From: Mesonia aestuariivivens
Lineage (GTDB): Bacteria; Bacteroidota; Bacteroidia; Flavobacteriales; Flavobacteriaceae
Assembly (NCBI RefSeq): GCF_019311235.1
Contig: NZ_JAHWDF010000001.1
Location: forward strand, 1 to 64,000
DNA: 64,000 nt
Reading direction: 5' to 3'
Position numbers and translations under genes: made by a program. The notes beneath the pieces were generated by a model. The model did no database searches and was not told the DNA's origin. It saw only the letters and a list, made by a program, of their open reading frames with translations. Below are positions 9,201 through 16,034 of this stretch, one piece after another. Positions within the stretch are counted from its first letter, which is position 1. Each line of letters begins with the position of its first letter.

Positions 9201-10571
9201 GAAATCTACTTCGCTATTTCCTGTGGTCGAAATTTTCAAGTTGAATTCTTCTAAGTATGTATTACTATAATTTCTTGCCCAAAACCTTAGTTCGTCACTA
9301 GTATTTGCAGTAACCAAGAACGGAGCTGTAATTAAATAATCGTTATGAGCAGCATTAGAAGAATAATTAATCTGAGCATAGTTTGTTCCTGAGTGTGCAT
9401 TACCATTACTTACAAACCATGTGTTACTGTCACCTTCATTTATTACACTCCAGCAATTAGGTGTTGAAGTAGAAGATTCAAAGCCTTCTTCTAATCCAGT
9501 GGCCACTTCGCAATTGGTAAAAAAGGTAATAGAACTCCAAAAACTGTAAGAATCTACATCACCACACGCGGCTCTTATGTATATTGTATATTCGGTAGCG
9601 GGTAATAAGTTTTCAAAAAGATTTTCAGCAGTTGTGATTTCACTACCAGATTCAGGTGCTGCTAAACCACTTTCTTGAATTGCTGCTTGCCAAGCAGTTT
9701 CTGTGCTACCAGCATCCCAAGTTAAATAAGCTGAATTTGTTGTTATATTATTTAGATCTAAATTAGTGGGTTGTAAACATTCAGCTGAAGTCTTTCCACT
9801 AACAGCAAAAACACTTACTACGCCGTCGGTATTCGTTTTAGTAATCGTTAAGCTCTCTACGTTTTTTGAATAATTTGCTAAATCTATATCTAAAGTTAAA
9901 TGGTAAATTCTTGGATTGTTAAATGGTGATTCTATATTATCATCATTAGTATTTACTCTACCAATTCCTGTAATTATAGCTGGCGGATTGTTACTGTTAT
10001 ACCAGTCTGGTACAGATTTACCATTAATTGTTTGAGAAGTATTGTCTTCAAAATTAACGATTACATCTATAGTTGAATTAGCGCTACCAGAAGTAGCTAA
10101 AAGGTATAAGTTTGTAAAAGAAGCGGGGTTTTCAAACGTCAACGTACCCGACATTTCTGTTGTATTAGAAAGTCTTAATGCGTTATTCTCATCGTAATTG
10201 GCAAACTGATAAACTGCGCCATCATAATTTTGAGTTTCGTCATAATATCCTGAAGGATTTAAACCAACAGTGCTGGGTGTGTCTCCGTCAGCTACAGTCA
10301 AGCCTTCTACTAAAAAACAAAAACCAGTTCCATCAATATCGCTGGTGGTAGAATTAGCTGTTGGGCCTGTACCATTGGCAATTACATCTTCATTAAATCC
10401 TGATTGAATTGTTAAAGGGAGATATTCTGGGGAGTTAAGAAAAATAGATGTTCCCTTTTTTTTATCATCAAAGTCGCTTGCACTGGTGTATTGAGAAATT
10501 AATGTTAAAAACAGCAAAAAAAATAAATTAATTTTATTTTTTTTTAAAAAAAACAAGTATTTGTGTATCAT
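6243..10571 (-). CDS. T9SS type A sorting domain protein with fibronectin III and MAM-like domains (1442 aa)
   Basis: Secreted or surface-anchored multidomain protein. Residues 1-31 are a signal peptide. Residues 52-258 and 852-1065 are two copies of a module I cannot name (shared DVIANG, DIDGxG, VPDWYN, GIGR and NPRIY motifs). Fibronectin III-like domains lie at about 265-353, 513-598, 763-848, 1073-1166, 1169-1262 and 1265-1357. MAM/cleaved-adhesin-like domains lie at 354-508 and 601-757 (NCW near the start, YxDD near the end of each). Residues 1365-1442 are a type A sorting domain (LYPNPTRG, IYNLLGQKV, LGAGSYLMQI), which directs export through the T9SS and usually attachment to the surface. 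No catalytic domain was recognised, so an adhesin or carbohydrate-binding role is an inference. The SprE protein of the same secretion system is encoded at 16035-18602. Confidence 0.88.
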   Translation of the reverse strand: MIHKYLFFLKKNKINLFFLLFLTLISQYTSASDFDDKKKGTSIFLNSPEYLPLTIQSGFNEDVIANGTGPTANSTTSDIDGTGFCFLVEGLTVADGDTPSTVGLNPSGYYDETQNYDGAVYQFANYDENNALRLSNTTEMSGTLTFENPASFTNLYLLATSGSANSTIDVIVNFEDNTSQTINGKSVPDWYNSNNPPAIITGIGRVNTNDDNIESPFNNPRIYHLTLDIDLANYSKNVESLTITKTNTDGVVSVFAVSGKTSAECLQPTNLDLNNITTNSAYLTWDAGSTETAWQAAIQESGLAAPESGSEITTAENLFENLLPATEYTIYIRAACGDVDSYSFWSSITFFTNCEVATGLEEGFESSTSTPNCWSVINEGDSNTWFVSNGNAHSGTNYAQINYSSNAAHNDYLITAPFLVTANTSDELRFWARNYSNTYLEEFNLKISTTGNSEVDFTETLEANISPSTTWTEYSYNISDYIGETVYIAFQATSQNQYYLYIDDVQTFGIPLCPSPTDTELDEVSTTTATLSWTAGSTETSWEVAIVETGIDAPTTGEEITEANYTSENLTSNTSYDFYIRAICNENDSSEWMVYTFNTNCETAAGLDESFEDSTTIPNCWTTINDGASNNEWEVYTFAGNTGSNSIRIESDTNAHDDYLISPKFSVTANESDLFNFWSYNQSQFYAQSFDILISTTGRATEDFIEVLASDITPNTSWGEYTYDLSEYVGSDIYIAFRNTSINTFNLFYLYLDDIKTSPKPFCEAPTNLNAPVVTLTSAELTWDANDAGAWDVAVQELGAGIPTSGEEVLTNSYNTDITEQTVYEFYVRVNCNDVDGYSPWAGPYTFGVYSKLEPVSGLTDDVIANGIGAPSTSTINDIDGAGYVYMSEDYQLDENASPVGQNGNGLPINGDLTKENAETSGLHFQMSPFDSPYEGNNSLRLETVSANGTLTFNDVEPAESLHLMVTSGSGSAEMTGTITFDDGSTQSIGTTAVPDWYNNETPPVIIRGIGRLNLGNQNVEASTTNPRIYELEIAIDEANQSKSISELYFEKASGDGVINVFGASIKLSLPSCLTPTEVVINNINDNSADVSWTAIGNETEWKVVYGPEGFDIATEGTTVTDDDGDLGVTLTNLNPEFTYDVYVIAVCDADFESDPSNLETFTTLQEPCEIPTAITITNITDTSADISWNANSDEIEWIVTYGLTGFNPETEGNTITDNDGNLGVTLTDLNPEFDYEVYVTAVCDVDYSSEISEPANFTTLQEPCETPTEITITNITTTAANVSWTSNGDETEWIVTYGVTGFNPENEGNTFYDNDGTLGVTLTNLEPQESYDIYVTAICALDNFSENSNVETFETLTLGLKSHNFAGFSLYPNPTRGLVNIQSHKIIQQVIIYNLLGQKVFSKEINSAKKELNINHLGAGSYLMQISINNATKSVKLIVIN
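6501..7355 (-). repeat. Three tandem 288-bp fibronectin III repeats
   Basis: The last three fibronectin III domains of the T9SS cargo are conserved at the nucleotide level with an exact 288-bp period. The CCCCTAAA / CACCTAAA element recurs at 6611, 6899 and 7187. The corresponding protein units share ITNIT, SWxxNxDE(T/I)EW(I/K)V, YGxxGFxPExEG and LGVTLT motifs. This points to recent tandem duplication or gene conversion within the gene. Confidence 0.85.
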
Positions 10572-10623
10572 ATTCTATTTTTTGTTAGTTATGTCATAAA
10601 TATATAATTATTTATTATAACGT

Positions 10624-10651
10624 TAAAAGTATATGATTTATATATTAACAA
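10624..10651 (-). promoter_or_regulatory. Candidate Bacteroidota promoter of the T9SS cargo gene
   Basis: Read on the minus strand, a -33 TTG (10651-10649) is followed after 17 bases by TACTTTTA (10631-10624), one mismatch from the TANNTTTG -7 consensus. It lies about 53 bases upstream of the start codon. The surrounding DNA is very AT-rich, so a chance match is possible. Confidence 0.4.
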
Positions 10652-10661
10652 ACGTTTGTTA
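10646..10661. promoter_or_regulatory. 16-bp perfect palindrome, possible operator
   Basis: TAACAAACGTTTGTTA is a perfect inverted repeat. It overlaps the -33 element of the candidate promoter at 10624-10651, the position expected for a repressor or activator site. The cognate protein is unknown. Confidence 0.4.
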
Positions 10662-10803
10662 GTTTTTCATCTATTCATTTTAATTTAACTTTTTATATAA
10701 TTTAAAAAATTTTTTTTAGTTAAAAAATTGAATTATATTAATTTTATAATTTATTTAAAACTTAATTTTAACATTTATTTAACTATTTGAATTTTTAAAT
10801 AAA

Positions 10804-10835
10804 AAATCCCTTTAACAAAATAATTAAAGGGATTT
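10804..10835 (-). terminator. Hairpin terminator after the PaaE-like reductase gene
   Basis: Perfect 12-bp stem (10804-10815 with 10824-10835), 8-base loop, followed on the minus strand by a run of T. It begins 21 bases past the stop codon at 10857. Confidence 0.8.
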
Positions 10836-10856
10836 AAATTTTAATAAACTAATATT

Positions 10857-11909
10857 TTAAACATCATCATAATCTACTTTAATAGTAGGAGTTATGGGGT
10901 ACGCTTGGCAAGTTAATGTTAATCCTTCTTCAACTTCATCATCGGTAAGAATTTGGTTTTTCGCCATTTCTGCTTTTCCTTCAGTAATTCTGGCAATACA
11001 AGAACTGCAAATTCCACCTTGGCAAGAATAGGGTGCGTCTAAATCTTCATCTAAAACCGCATCAAGAATATTCTTTTTCTGATCCATAATGAAGGTTTTT
11101 TCTTCATCATCTACCATTACTGTAATTTGAGTTTTTCCGTCAAGATTAGCTACAATTTCACCTTCTTCACTAGAGCTAAACAATTCATAATGAATATTTT
11201 CTTTAGCGATTTTATTTTCTTGAAGTACTTCAGAAACTAAGTCGATCATTTCTTCTGGACCACATAAATAAATGTCGCTAAATTGATGACCTTTAAACTT
11301 ATTTTTCATCACAAAATTTACGGTACTCTTTTCAATTCTTCCAAAGAAAGAATCTTCATTTTGAGCACGACTATATACAAATTCTATAAAAAGCCGATCT
11401 GGGTAAGTTGCCTGTAATTCGAGTAATTCTTTAAAGAAAATGGTTTCTTCTGGGGTTCGATTACCATAAACTAGTACAAATTTGCTATGCTCTTCTTCTG
11501 TTAAGGCGGTTTTAATAATCGACATTACAGGTGTGATTCCGCTACCTGCCACAAAAGCAGCATAGGTATGGTGACCCGCATCTTTAGAAGGTGTAAAAGT
11601 AAATTTGCCTTCTGGTAAAAATACATCTAAGGTGTCTCCGGCTTTTAATTCATTATTGGCGTAAGAAGAAAATCTACCATCAGCAATTTCTTTTACGCTC
11701 ACTTTTAATTCTCCACTTTTTGGAGTAGAACAGATGGAATAAGAGCGTCTTAATTCTTCGCCATCGATTTCTTTTTTTATGGTGATATATTGTCCCGCTG
11801 TAAATTTAAAAGTAGTTTTTAAATCTTCAGGTACGTTAAAAACTAAGCTTACCGACTTAGCAGTTTCTCTAATAACTTCTTTTATAGATAAGGAATGAAA
11901 GTTCTTCAT
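10857..11909 (-). CDS. PaaE-like ferredoxin-NADP(+) reductase family protein, FAD/NAD(P)/2Fe-2S (350 aa)
   Basis: Cytoplasmic electron-transfer protein that passes electrons from NAD(P)H through FAD to a plant-type 2Fe-2S cluster. The N-terminal FAD-binding barrel (about residues 5-105) carries the RRSYSICS flavin motif. The central NAD(P)-binding domain (110-235) carries GSGITPVMSI and a CGPEEM motif. The C-terminal ferredoxin domain (260-350) carries CQGGICSSC and a later LTCQAYP cysteine, which complete the four cluster ligands. The order flavin, nucleotide, ferredoxin is that of PaaE, the reductase of phenylacetyl-CoA epoxidase. No other paa gene is nearby, so the redox partner here is unknown. 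It is transcribed alone, divergently from the PadR operon. Confidence 0.85.
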   Translation of the reverse strand: MKNFHSLSIKEVIRETAKSVSLVFNVPEDLKTTFKFTAGQYITIKKEIDGEELRRSYSICSTPKSGELKVSVKEIADGRFSSYANNELKAGDTLDVFLPEGKFTFTPSKDAGHHTYAAFVAGSGITPVMSIIKTALTEEEHSKFVLVYGNRTPEETIFFKELLELQATYPDRLFIEFVYSRAQNEDSFFGRIEKSTVNFVMKNKFKGHQFSDIYLCGPEEMIDLVSEVLQENKIAKENIHYELFSSSEEGEIVANLDGKTQITVMVDDEEKTFIMDQKKNILDAVLDEDLDAPYSCQGGICSSCIARITEGKAEMAKNQILTDDEVEEGLTLTCQAYPITPTIKVDYDDV

Positions 11910-11924
11910 TAATTAATTTTTCAG

Positions 11925-11932
11925 CAAAAATA
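11925..11932 (-). promoter_or_regulatory. Candidate -7 element of the PaaE-like gene
   Basis: On the minus strand this reads TATTTTTG, a perfect TANNTTTG match, 15 bases upstream of the start codon, which would give a very short leader. No TTG is present at the expected -33 spacing. Confidence 0.4.
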
Positions 11933-11988
11933 CAAAGTCAAGCGTTTTTTTAAACTATTTAAAGTAAAATATAATACCTAAGTTTTAT

Positions 11989-12014
11989 ATGCATAAGAAA
12001 ATTATGTATTTTTG
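11989..12014 (+). promoter_or_regulatory. PadR operon promoter with overlapping inverted repeat
   Basis: TATTTTTG at 12007-12014 matches the -7 consensus perfectly and lies 20 bases before the PadR start codon. It is overlapped by an inverted repeat, ATGCATAA (11989-11996), 5-base spacer, TTATGTAT (12002-12009), with seven of eight positions complementary. The ATGnnnnn...nnnnTAT layout resembles PadR-family operators (ATGT-N8-ACAT) only loosely. Position and symmetry suggest autoregulation by the first gene. No -33 TTG is visible. Confidence 0.5.
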
Positions 12015-12034
12015 GCTGAATTTAAATTGGTAAC

Positions 12035-12373
12035 ATGTCTAATTCAAAATTATATAAAGGGAGCCTTTCTATCATTATTCTGAAGCTCTTAACAGAAACT
12101 CACAAAATGTATGGTTACGAGATTACCCAAAAAGTAAAGGAGCTTACGCAGGGAGAATTGAATATCACTGAAGGTGCTCTTTATCCTGCTTTACATAAGT
12201 TGGAAGCCGATGGTTTTCTAGAGGTTGAAATGCAACGCGTAGATAACCGATTACGAAAATACTACAAACTCACCCAAGCCGGAAATAAAGAAGAAGTAAG
12301 CCGAATTGAAGAATTAGAACGTTTTATTGAAACCATACAAGGCATTGTGAACCCAAAACCAAGTTTAGGATGA
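12035..12373 (+). CDS. PadR-family transcriptional regulator (112 aa)
   Basis: Small winged-helix regulator. Residues 8-85 show the PadR pattern: LSIIILKLL, then MYGYEITQKV, ITEGALYPALHKLEADG (recognition helix region) and RLRKYYKLTQAGN (wing). Members of this subgroup (PadR-s2, about 110 residues) repress adjacent transporter genes and are released by ligand or stress. It is the first gene of a tightly packed operon: its stop codon overlaps the next start codon (ATGA). The inverted repeat over its promoter suggests that it controls its own operon. Confidence 0.9.
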   Translation: MSNSKLYKGSLSIIILKLLTETHKMYGYEITQKVKELTQGELNITEGALYPALHKLEADGFLEVEMQRVDNRLRKYYKLTQAGNKEEVSRIEELERFIETIQGIVNPKPSLG

Positions 12374-13005
12374 AGCAGCAATTAACCCAAGAAGAAATAC
12401 AATTTATAGATAATTACCTCAAAAATTCTGGCGTTGAGTACATCGATACTCGCTCAGAAGTGGTCGATCACGTGGCTTCTGAAATTGAAAACCGATTTAT
12501 AGAAAATAATACGTCAGATTTTTATGAGGAGTTTAAAATGTATATGATTCAGCATAAAAAAGCTTTGCTGAAAAATATACACAAATACCGCTGGGCTTTA
12601 GATAAACGGATTTTAAAACAGGTGGTTAAAAATTTATTTCATCAGAAGGTTTTAGCTTTTCAGACGCTGTTTTTAGTGATCAGTATTACTTTACTAAATA
12701 CTTCATTGATTGATCAAGTAGATTTTAAAGCTATTCATATAGTTATTGCGGGAAGTGTGGTTTTTCTGAGTCTTATTTATCCATTTTTTTGGTTTCGAAA
12801 GCAAAAAATTTCTGTTATAAATCGTTCAGCGGTGTTGTGTTATTTTATAAACTATTTGGTATTTGATTTGGTATTGAAAATTGTAGATGATTATATTTTT
12901 ACGTACTCTATTTCCCTAGTGATAATTACGTGGTTCAATATAAGCTTTGCGTTTACACAGGTAAATTATTTTAAATTCTATAAAGATAAATTTCTACTTT
13001 CATGA
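12370..13005 (+). CDS. HAAS-like membrane protein, first paralogue (211 aa, hypothetical)
   Basis: No name recognised. A charged, helical, cytoplasmic N-terminal region (residues 1-85) contains LTQEEIQFIDNYL, then VEYIDTRSEVVDHVASEIE, and is followed by about four transmembrane segments (approximately 95-115, 120-140, 150-170 and 175-195). The N-terminal pattern resembles the HAAS/DUF1700-type helical domain found in membrane proteins next to PadR regulators; this likeness is inferred by eye. It is related in sequence and layout to the next protein. Start and stop overlap both neighbours by 4 bases (ATGA), so translation is probably coupled. Confidence 0.75.
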   Translation: MKQQLTQEEIQFIDNYLKNSGVEYIDTRSEVVDHVASEIENRFIENNTSDFYEEFKMYMIQHKKALLKNIHKYRWALDKRILKQVVKNLFHQKVLAFQTLFLVISITLLNTSLIDQVDFKAIHIVIAGSVVFLSLIYPFFWFRKQKISVINRSAVLCYFINYLVFDLVLKIVDDYIFTYSISLVIITWFNISFAFTQVNYFKFYKDKFLLS

Positions 13006-13700
13006 AAAATCTTTCTGCTGAACAAATCGAGCGTTTATACGAGTTTACACGTCAGCATTATGTTGAATATTACGATGTACAAACCGAGTTGGTCGACCAT
13101 TTAGCATCTGCAATCGAAAAACATTGGCAGGAAAATCCAGAGCTAGAGTTTGAAATGTTACTTCAGCAAGAATTTAAGAAATTCGGCATTTTTGGTTTTG
13201 GCGATGTAGTTGAAGAACGGCAACAAGCCATGCAAAAGCGTTACTTTAAATTAGTAAAAAAAGAAGTTTTTCAGTTCTTAAAACTTCTTAAAGTAATTAT
13301 AGTTGCTTTCTTAATTTGGTTACTTTCTTTTTTACTGCTTCAAAAAGAAATAGGAGTTTTAATTATTGGTGGGATAGTTTTTGCTGAATTGATTTGGATG
13401 TTTTACGAATTGATACGTTTGCAAAAAATTCAAAAACAAAAGAAAAAAGAAAAAGGTCGGATTTATTTGTTAGAAGAAATTCTGTTAAAAACAGGTGACG
13501 TTGGCTCATTAGGTTTCATGCCTTTTTATTGGTTTTGGACTATTGAAAAAAGCTTTTCTTATCAATATGTAGCTATATTTTTGGGCTTTTTAATAACCTT
13601 TAGTTTTGTACTTCATTATATCGTCTTTAAAATCTTACTAGCTAAAAAAGAAGAGATTTTACACAGTGTTTATCCTGAAATGAAATTAGAAAAAGTGTAA
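13002..13700 (+). CDS. HAAS-like membrane protein, second paralogue (232 aa, hypothetical)
   Basis: Paralogue of the upstream protein. Its N-terminal region has LSAEQIERLYEFTRQH then VEYYDVQTELVDHLASAIE, matching the neighbour residue for residue at the VEYxDxxxExVDHxASxIE core. About three or four hydrophobic segments follow (near 93-112, 115-135, 165-180 and 187-207), with a Lys-rich cytoplasmic loop between. It starts inside the stop of the preceding gene. Function is unknown; the PadR and ABC-transporter context suggests a membrane sensor or accessory subunit. Confidence 0.75.
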   Translation: MKNLSAEQIERLYEFTRQHYVEYYDVQTELVDHLASAIEKHWQENPELEFEMLLQQEFKKFGIFGFGDVVEERQQAMQKRYFKLVKKEVFQFLKLLKVIIVAFLIWLLSFLLLQKEIGVLIIGGIVFAELIWMFYELIRLQKIQKQKKKEKGRIYLLEEILLKTGDVGSLGFMPFYWFWTIEKSFSYQYVAIFLGFLITFSFVLHYIVFKILLAKKEEILHSVYPEMKLEKV

Positions 13701-13751
13701 CGTATTAGATTAAATACCTACTTATTAAAAAAAAACAAAACCAAATCAATT

Positions 13752-15224
13752 ATGTTTAAACGTTTTGTCTCTTTAGAGTGGAAGCAGTTTTCGCGCTCTT
13801 CCTATTTTCAAAAAGGAATTGCTATAAAAATACTCTTGGCATTAGGTGCTTTGTATTTTATAGGTATGGCAATATTTATGGGGTCTGTAGGTTTTTACGG
13901 TATTCAAAAAGCAATGCCTAACAATGATCCCGTAGAAGTGGTGAATAATTTTTTAATTTATTGGTTTTTGGCCGATGTTATGCTAAGGTTTTTCATGCAG
14001 CAATTACCAGTATTAAATATAAAGCCTTATATGGTGATACCTGTTAACCGAAGTACTGTTATTCATTTTTTATTAGGTAAAACTTCTATATCGTTTTTCA
14101 ATTTTCTACCGCTATTTTTCTTTTTACCTTTTTCTGTGGTTTTATTAGTAGAGGGGTATTCAGTAATACGTGTGGTAGCTTGGTTTTTTTCAATCTTGTT
14201 TTTTACGCTTTCCATTAATTATCTTAATTTTTTATTGAATAAAATAAATAAGGTATTTTATGTGCTAGCAGTGATTATTATTGGATTGGGATTACTTCAG
14301 TTTTATGGTATTTATGCAATAACAGAACCGGCAGGTTATTTTTTTAATAGTATTTACAACAAACCTTATGCGGTTTTAATTCCGTTACTACTTATGGTCA
14401 TGTTGTATCGTGTAAATTTCAAGTTTATTAGAAAAGATTTTTACTTAGACGGGGCTATTGCTAAAGAAACTAAAGAGGTGCATACCCAAGAGTTTACCTG
14501 GCTCAATAGATTTGGTAAAATAGCACCTTTTTTAAAAAATGATGTACGTATGATTATAAGAAACAAGCGCCCAAAACAAGTGTTGTTAATGTCGTTTATG
14601 TTTCTTTTTTACGGTCTTATTTTTTACACACAAAAAGCCTATCAAGATATGCCTGCATTTTTAGCTTTTGCATCGATGTTTGTAACCGGCGGTTTTTTAA
14701 TGTCTTTTGGGCAATTGGTGCCTTCTTGGGATAGCGAATATTATAAACTTTTAATGAGCCAAAATATTCCGTATCGTGAATATTTAAAATCTAAATGGTT
14801 GCTAATGGTTTTTGCAGTAGGAGTTTCATTCATTCTAAGCACACCCTATATTTATTTTGGTTGGGATATTTTTGTTATGATAGCAGCTGGGGCTTTATTT
14901 AATATGGGCTTAAACTCTTTTATCACTTTATATGGAGGTGCCTTAAATCGCGTTCCTGTAGAATTAAATGTGAAAGCAAAAGCTTTTAGTAATACACAAG
15001 GTTTTAATCCTACGCAATTATTAATTGCATTACCTAAAATTTTAGGACCTATACTTATATTTTACATTCCTTATAAGTTAATCAATTTTGAAACTGGTAT
15101 TATTTGTCTAGCGGTATCAGGAATTTTAGGAATAGTATTTACCAACTTTTTCTTAAACCACATTGAGAAAGTATATCAGAAACAAAAATATAAAACCATC
15201 GCTGCCTTTGGCGAGAAAAAATAA
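13752..15224 (+). CDS. ABC-2-like permease, DUF5687-type (490 aa)
   Basis: Polytopic inner-membrane protein with about ten to twelve hydrophobic segments and a central cytoplasmic loop (residues about 230-275, Lys/Arg/Asp-rich). The length and layout fit the Bacteroidota-specific permease family that I know as DUF5687; that assignment is from memory of the family pattern. It lies 6 bases upstream of an ATP-binding subunit gene, so the two most likely form one exporter-type ABC transporter. The substrate cannot be read from the sequence. The 51-base gap before it lacks a promoter or terminator. Confidence 0.75.
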   Translation: MFKRFVSLEWKQFSRSSYFQKGIAIKILLALGALYFIGMAIFMGSVGFYGIQKAMPNNDPVEVVNNFLIYWFLADVMLRFFMQQLPVLNIKPYMVIPVNRSTVIHFLLGKTSISFFNFLPLFFFLPFSVVLLVEGYSVIRVVAWFFSILFFTLSINYLNFLLNKINKVFYVLAVIIIGLGLLQFYGIYAITEPAGYFFNSIYNKPYAVLIPLLLMVMLYRVNFKFIRKDFYLDGAIAKETKEVHTQEFTWLNRFGKIAPFLKNDVRMIIRNKRPKQVLLMSFMFLFYGLIFYTQKAYQDMPAFLAFASMFVTGGFLMSFGQLVPSWDSEYYKLLMSQNIPYREYLKSKWLLMVFAVGVSFILSTPYIYFGWDIFVMIAAGALFNMGLNSFITLYGGALNRVPVELNVKAKAFSNTQGFNPTQLLIALPKILGPILIFYIPYKLINFETGIICLAVSGILGIVFTNFFLNHIEKVYQKQKYKTIAAFGEKK

Positions 15225-15230
15225 CTTATC

Positions 15231-15926
15231 ATGATTAGTGTAAGCAATTTAAGTAAAAGTTATAACGGTGTTACCGTTTTAAATATAGAAAATTTAGACA
15301 TACCGACTGGAGAAAGTTTTGGTTTGGTAGGAAATAACGGAGCAGGAAAAACCACTTTTTTTAGTCTGTTACTAGATTTAATTCAGCCCTCCAATGGTTA
15401 CATCAAAAATAAAAATATCATTGTAAATGAAAGTGAAGCGTGGAAACCTTTTACCTCTTCTTTTATTGATGAAAGTTTTTTGATTGGGTATCTTACTGCG
15501 GAAGAATACTTCTATTTTATTGGCGATTTACGTGGGCAATCTAAAGCAGATGTCAATTCATTTTTAAAACAATACGAAGAGTTTTTTAATGATGAAATTC
15601 TTCAGAAAAAGAAATACCTGCGCGATCTTTCTAAAGGAAATCAAAAAAAGGCAGGCATTGTCGCAGCGCTTATCGGAAACCCTGAAGTCGTTATCTTAGA
15701 TGAACCTTTTGCCAACTTAGATCCCACCACACAAATACGTCTTAAAAAAATCATTAAAGATTTAGATGAAAATACCGCAACTACAATTTTAATTTCGAGT
15801 CACGATCTTATTCATGTCACCGAAGTTTGTAGGAGAATCGTAGTTTTAGATAAAGGTGAACCGGTAAAAGACATTCAAACCAGTCAAGCTACTTTAGAAG
15901 AGTTAGAAGCGTATTTTAATAGATAG
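15231..15926 (+). CDS. ABC transporter ATP-binding protein (231 aa)
   Basis: ATPase subunit partner of the upstream permease. Walker A is GNNGAGKT at residues 34-41, the signature is degenerate LSKGNQ at 133-138 (the usual LSGGQ), Walker B is VVILDEP at about 153-159, and the switch histidine sits in LISSHD. The length is that of a single nucleotide-binding domain, so it should function as a homodimer with two permease copies. It is last in the PadR operon. The 108-base gap after it has no clear terminator. Confidence 0.88.
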   Translation: MISVSNLSKSYNGVTVLNIENLDIPTGESFGLVGNNGAGKTTFFSLLLDLIQPSNGYIKNKNIIVNESEAWKPFTSSFIDESFLIGYLTAEEYFYFIGDLRGQSKADVNSFLKQYEEFFNDEILQKKKYLRDLSKGNQKKAGIVAALIGNPEVVILDEPFANLDPTTQIRLKKIIKDLDENTATTILISSHDLIHVTEVCRRIVVLDKGEPVKDIQTSQATLEELEAYFNR

Positions 15927-16034
15927 AATTCAAAAAATTAAACTATATTCTTTAAATTCTTATAAAGAAACGTATTTTTACGCACTACCATACTAAAAGT
16001 AGTAAATCTTAGTTATCTAAATAGCTAATAATTA

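Noticed and set aside
15927-16034. Promoter of sprE
   Set aside because: The best candidate is a TATTTTTA-like element with one mismatch and no TTG partner, so it was not listed.
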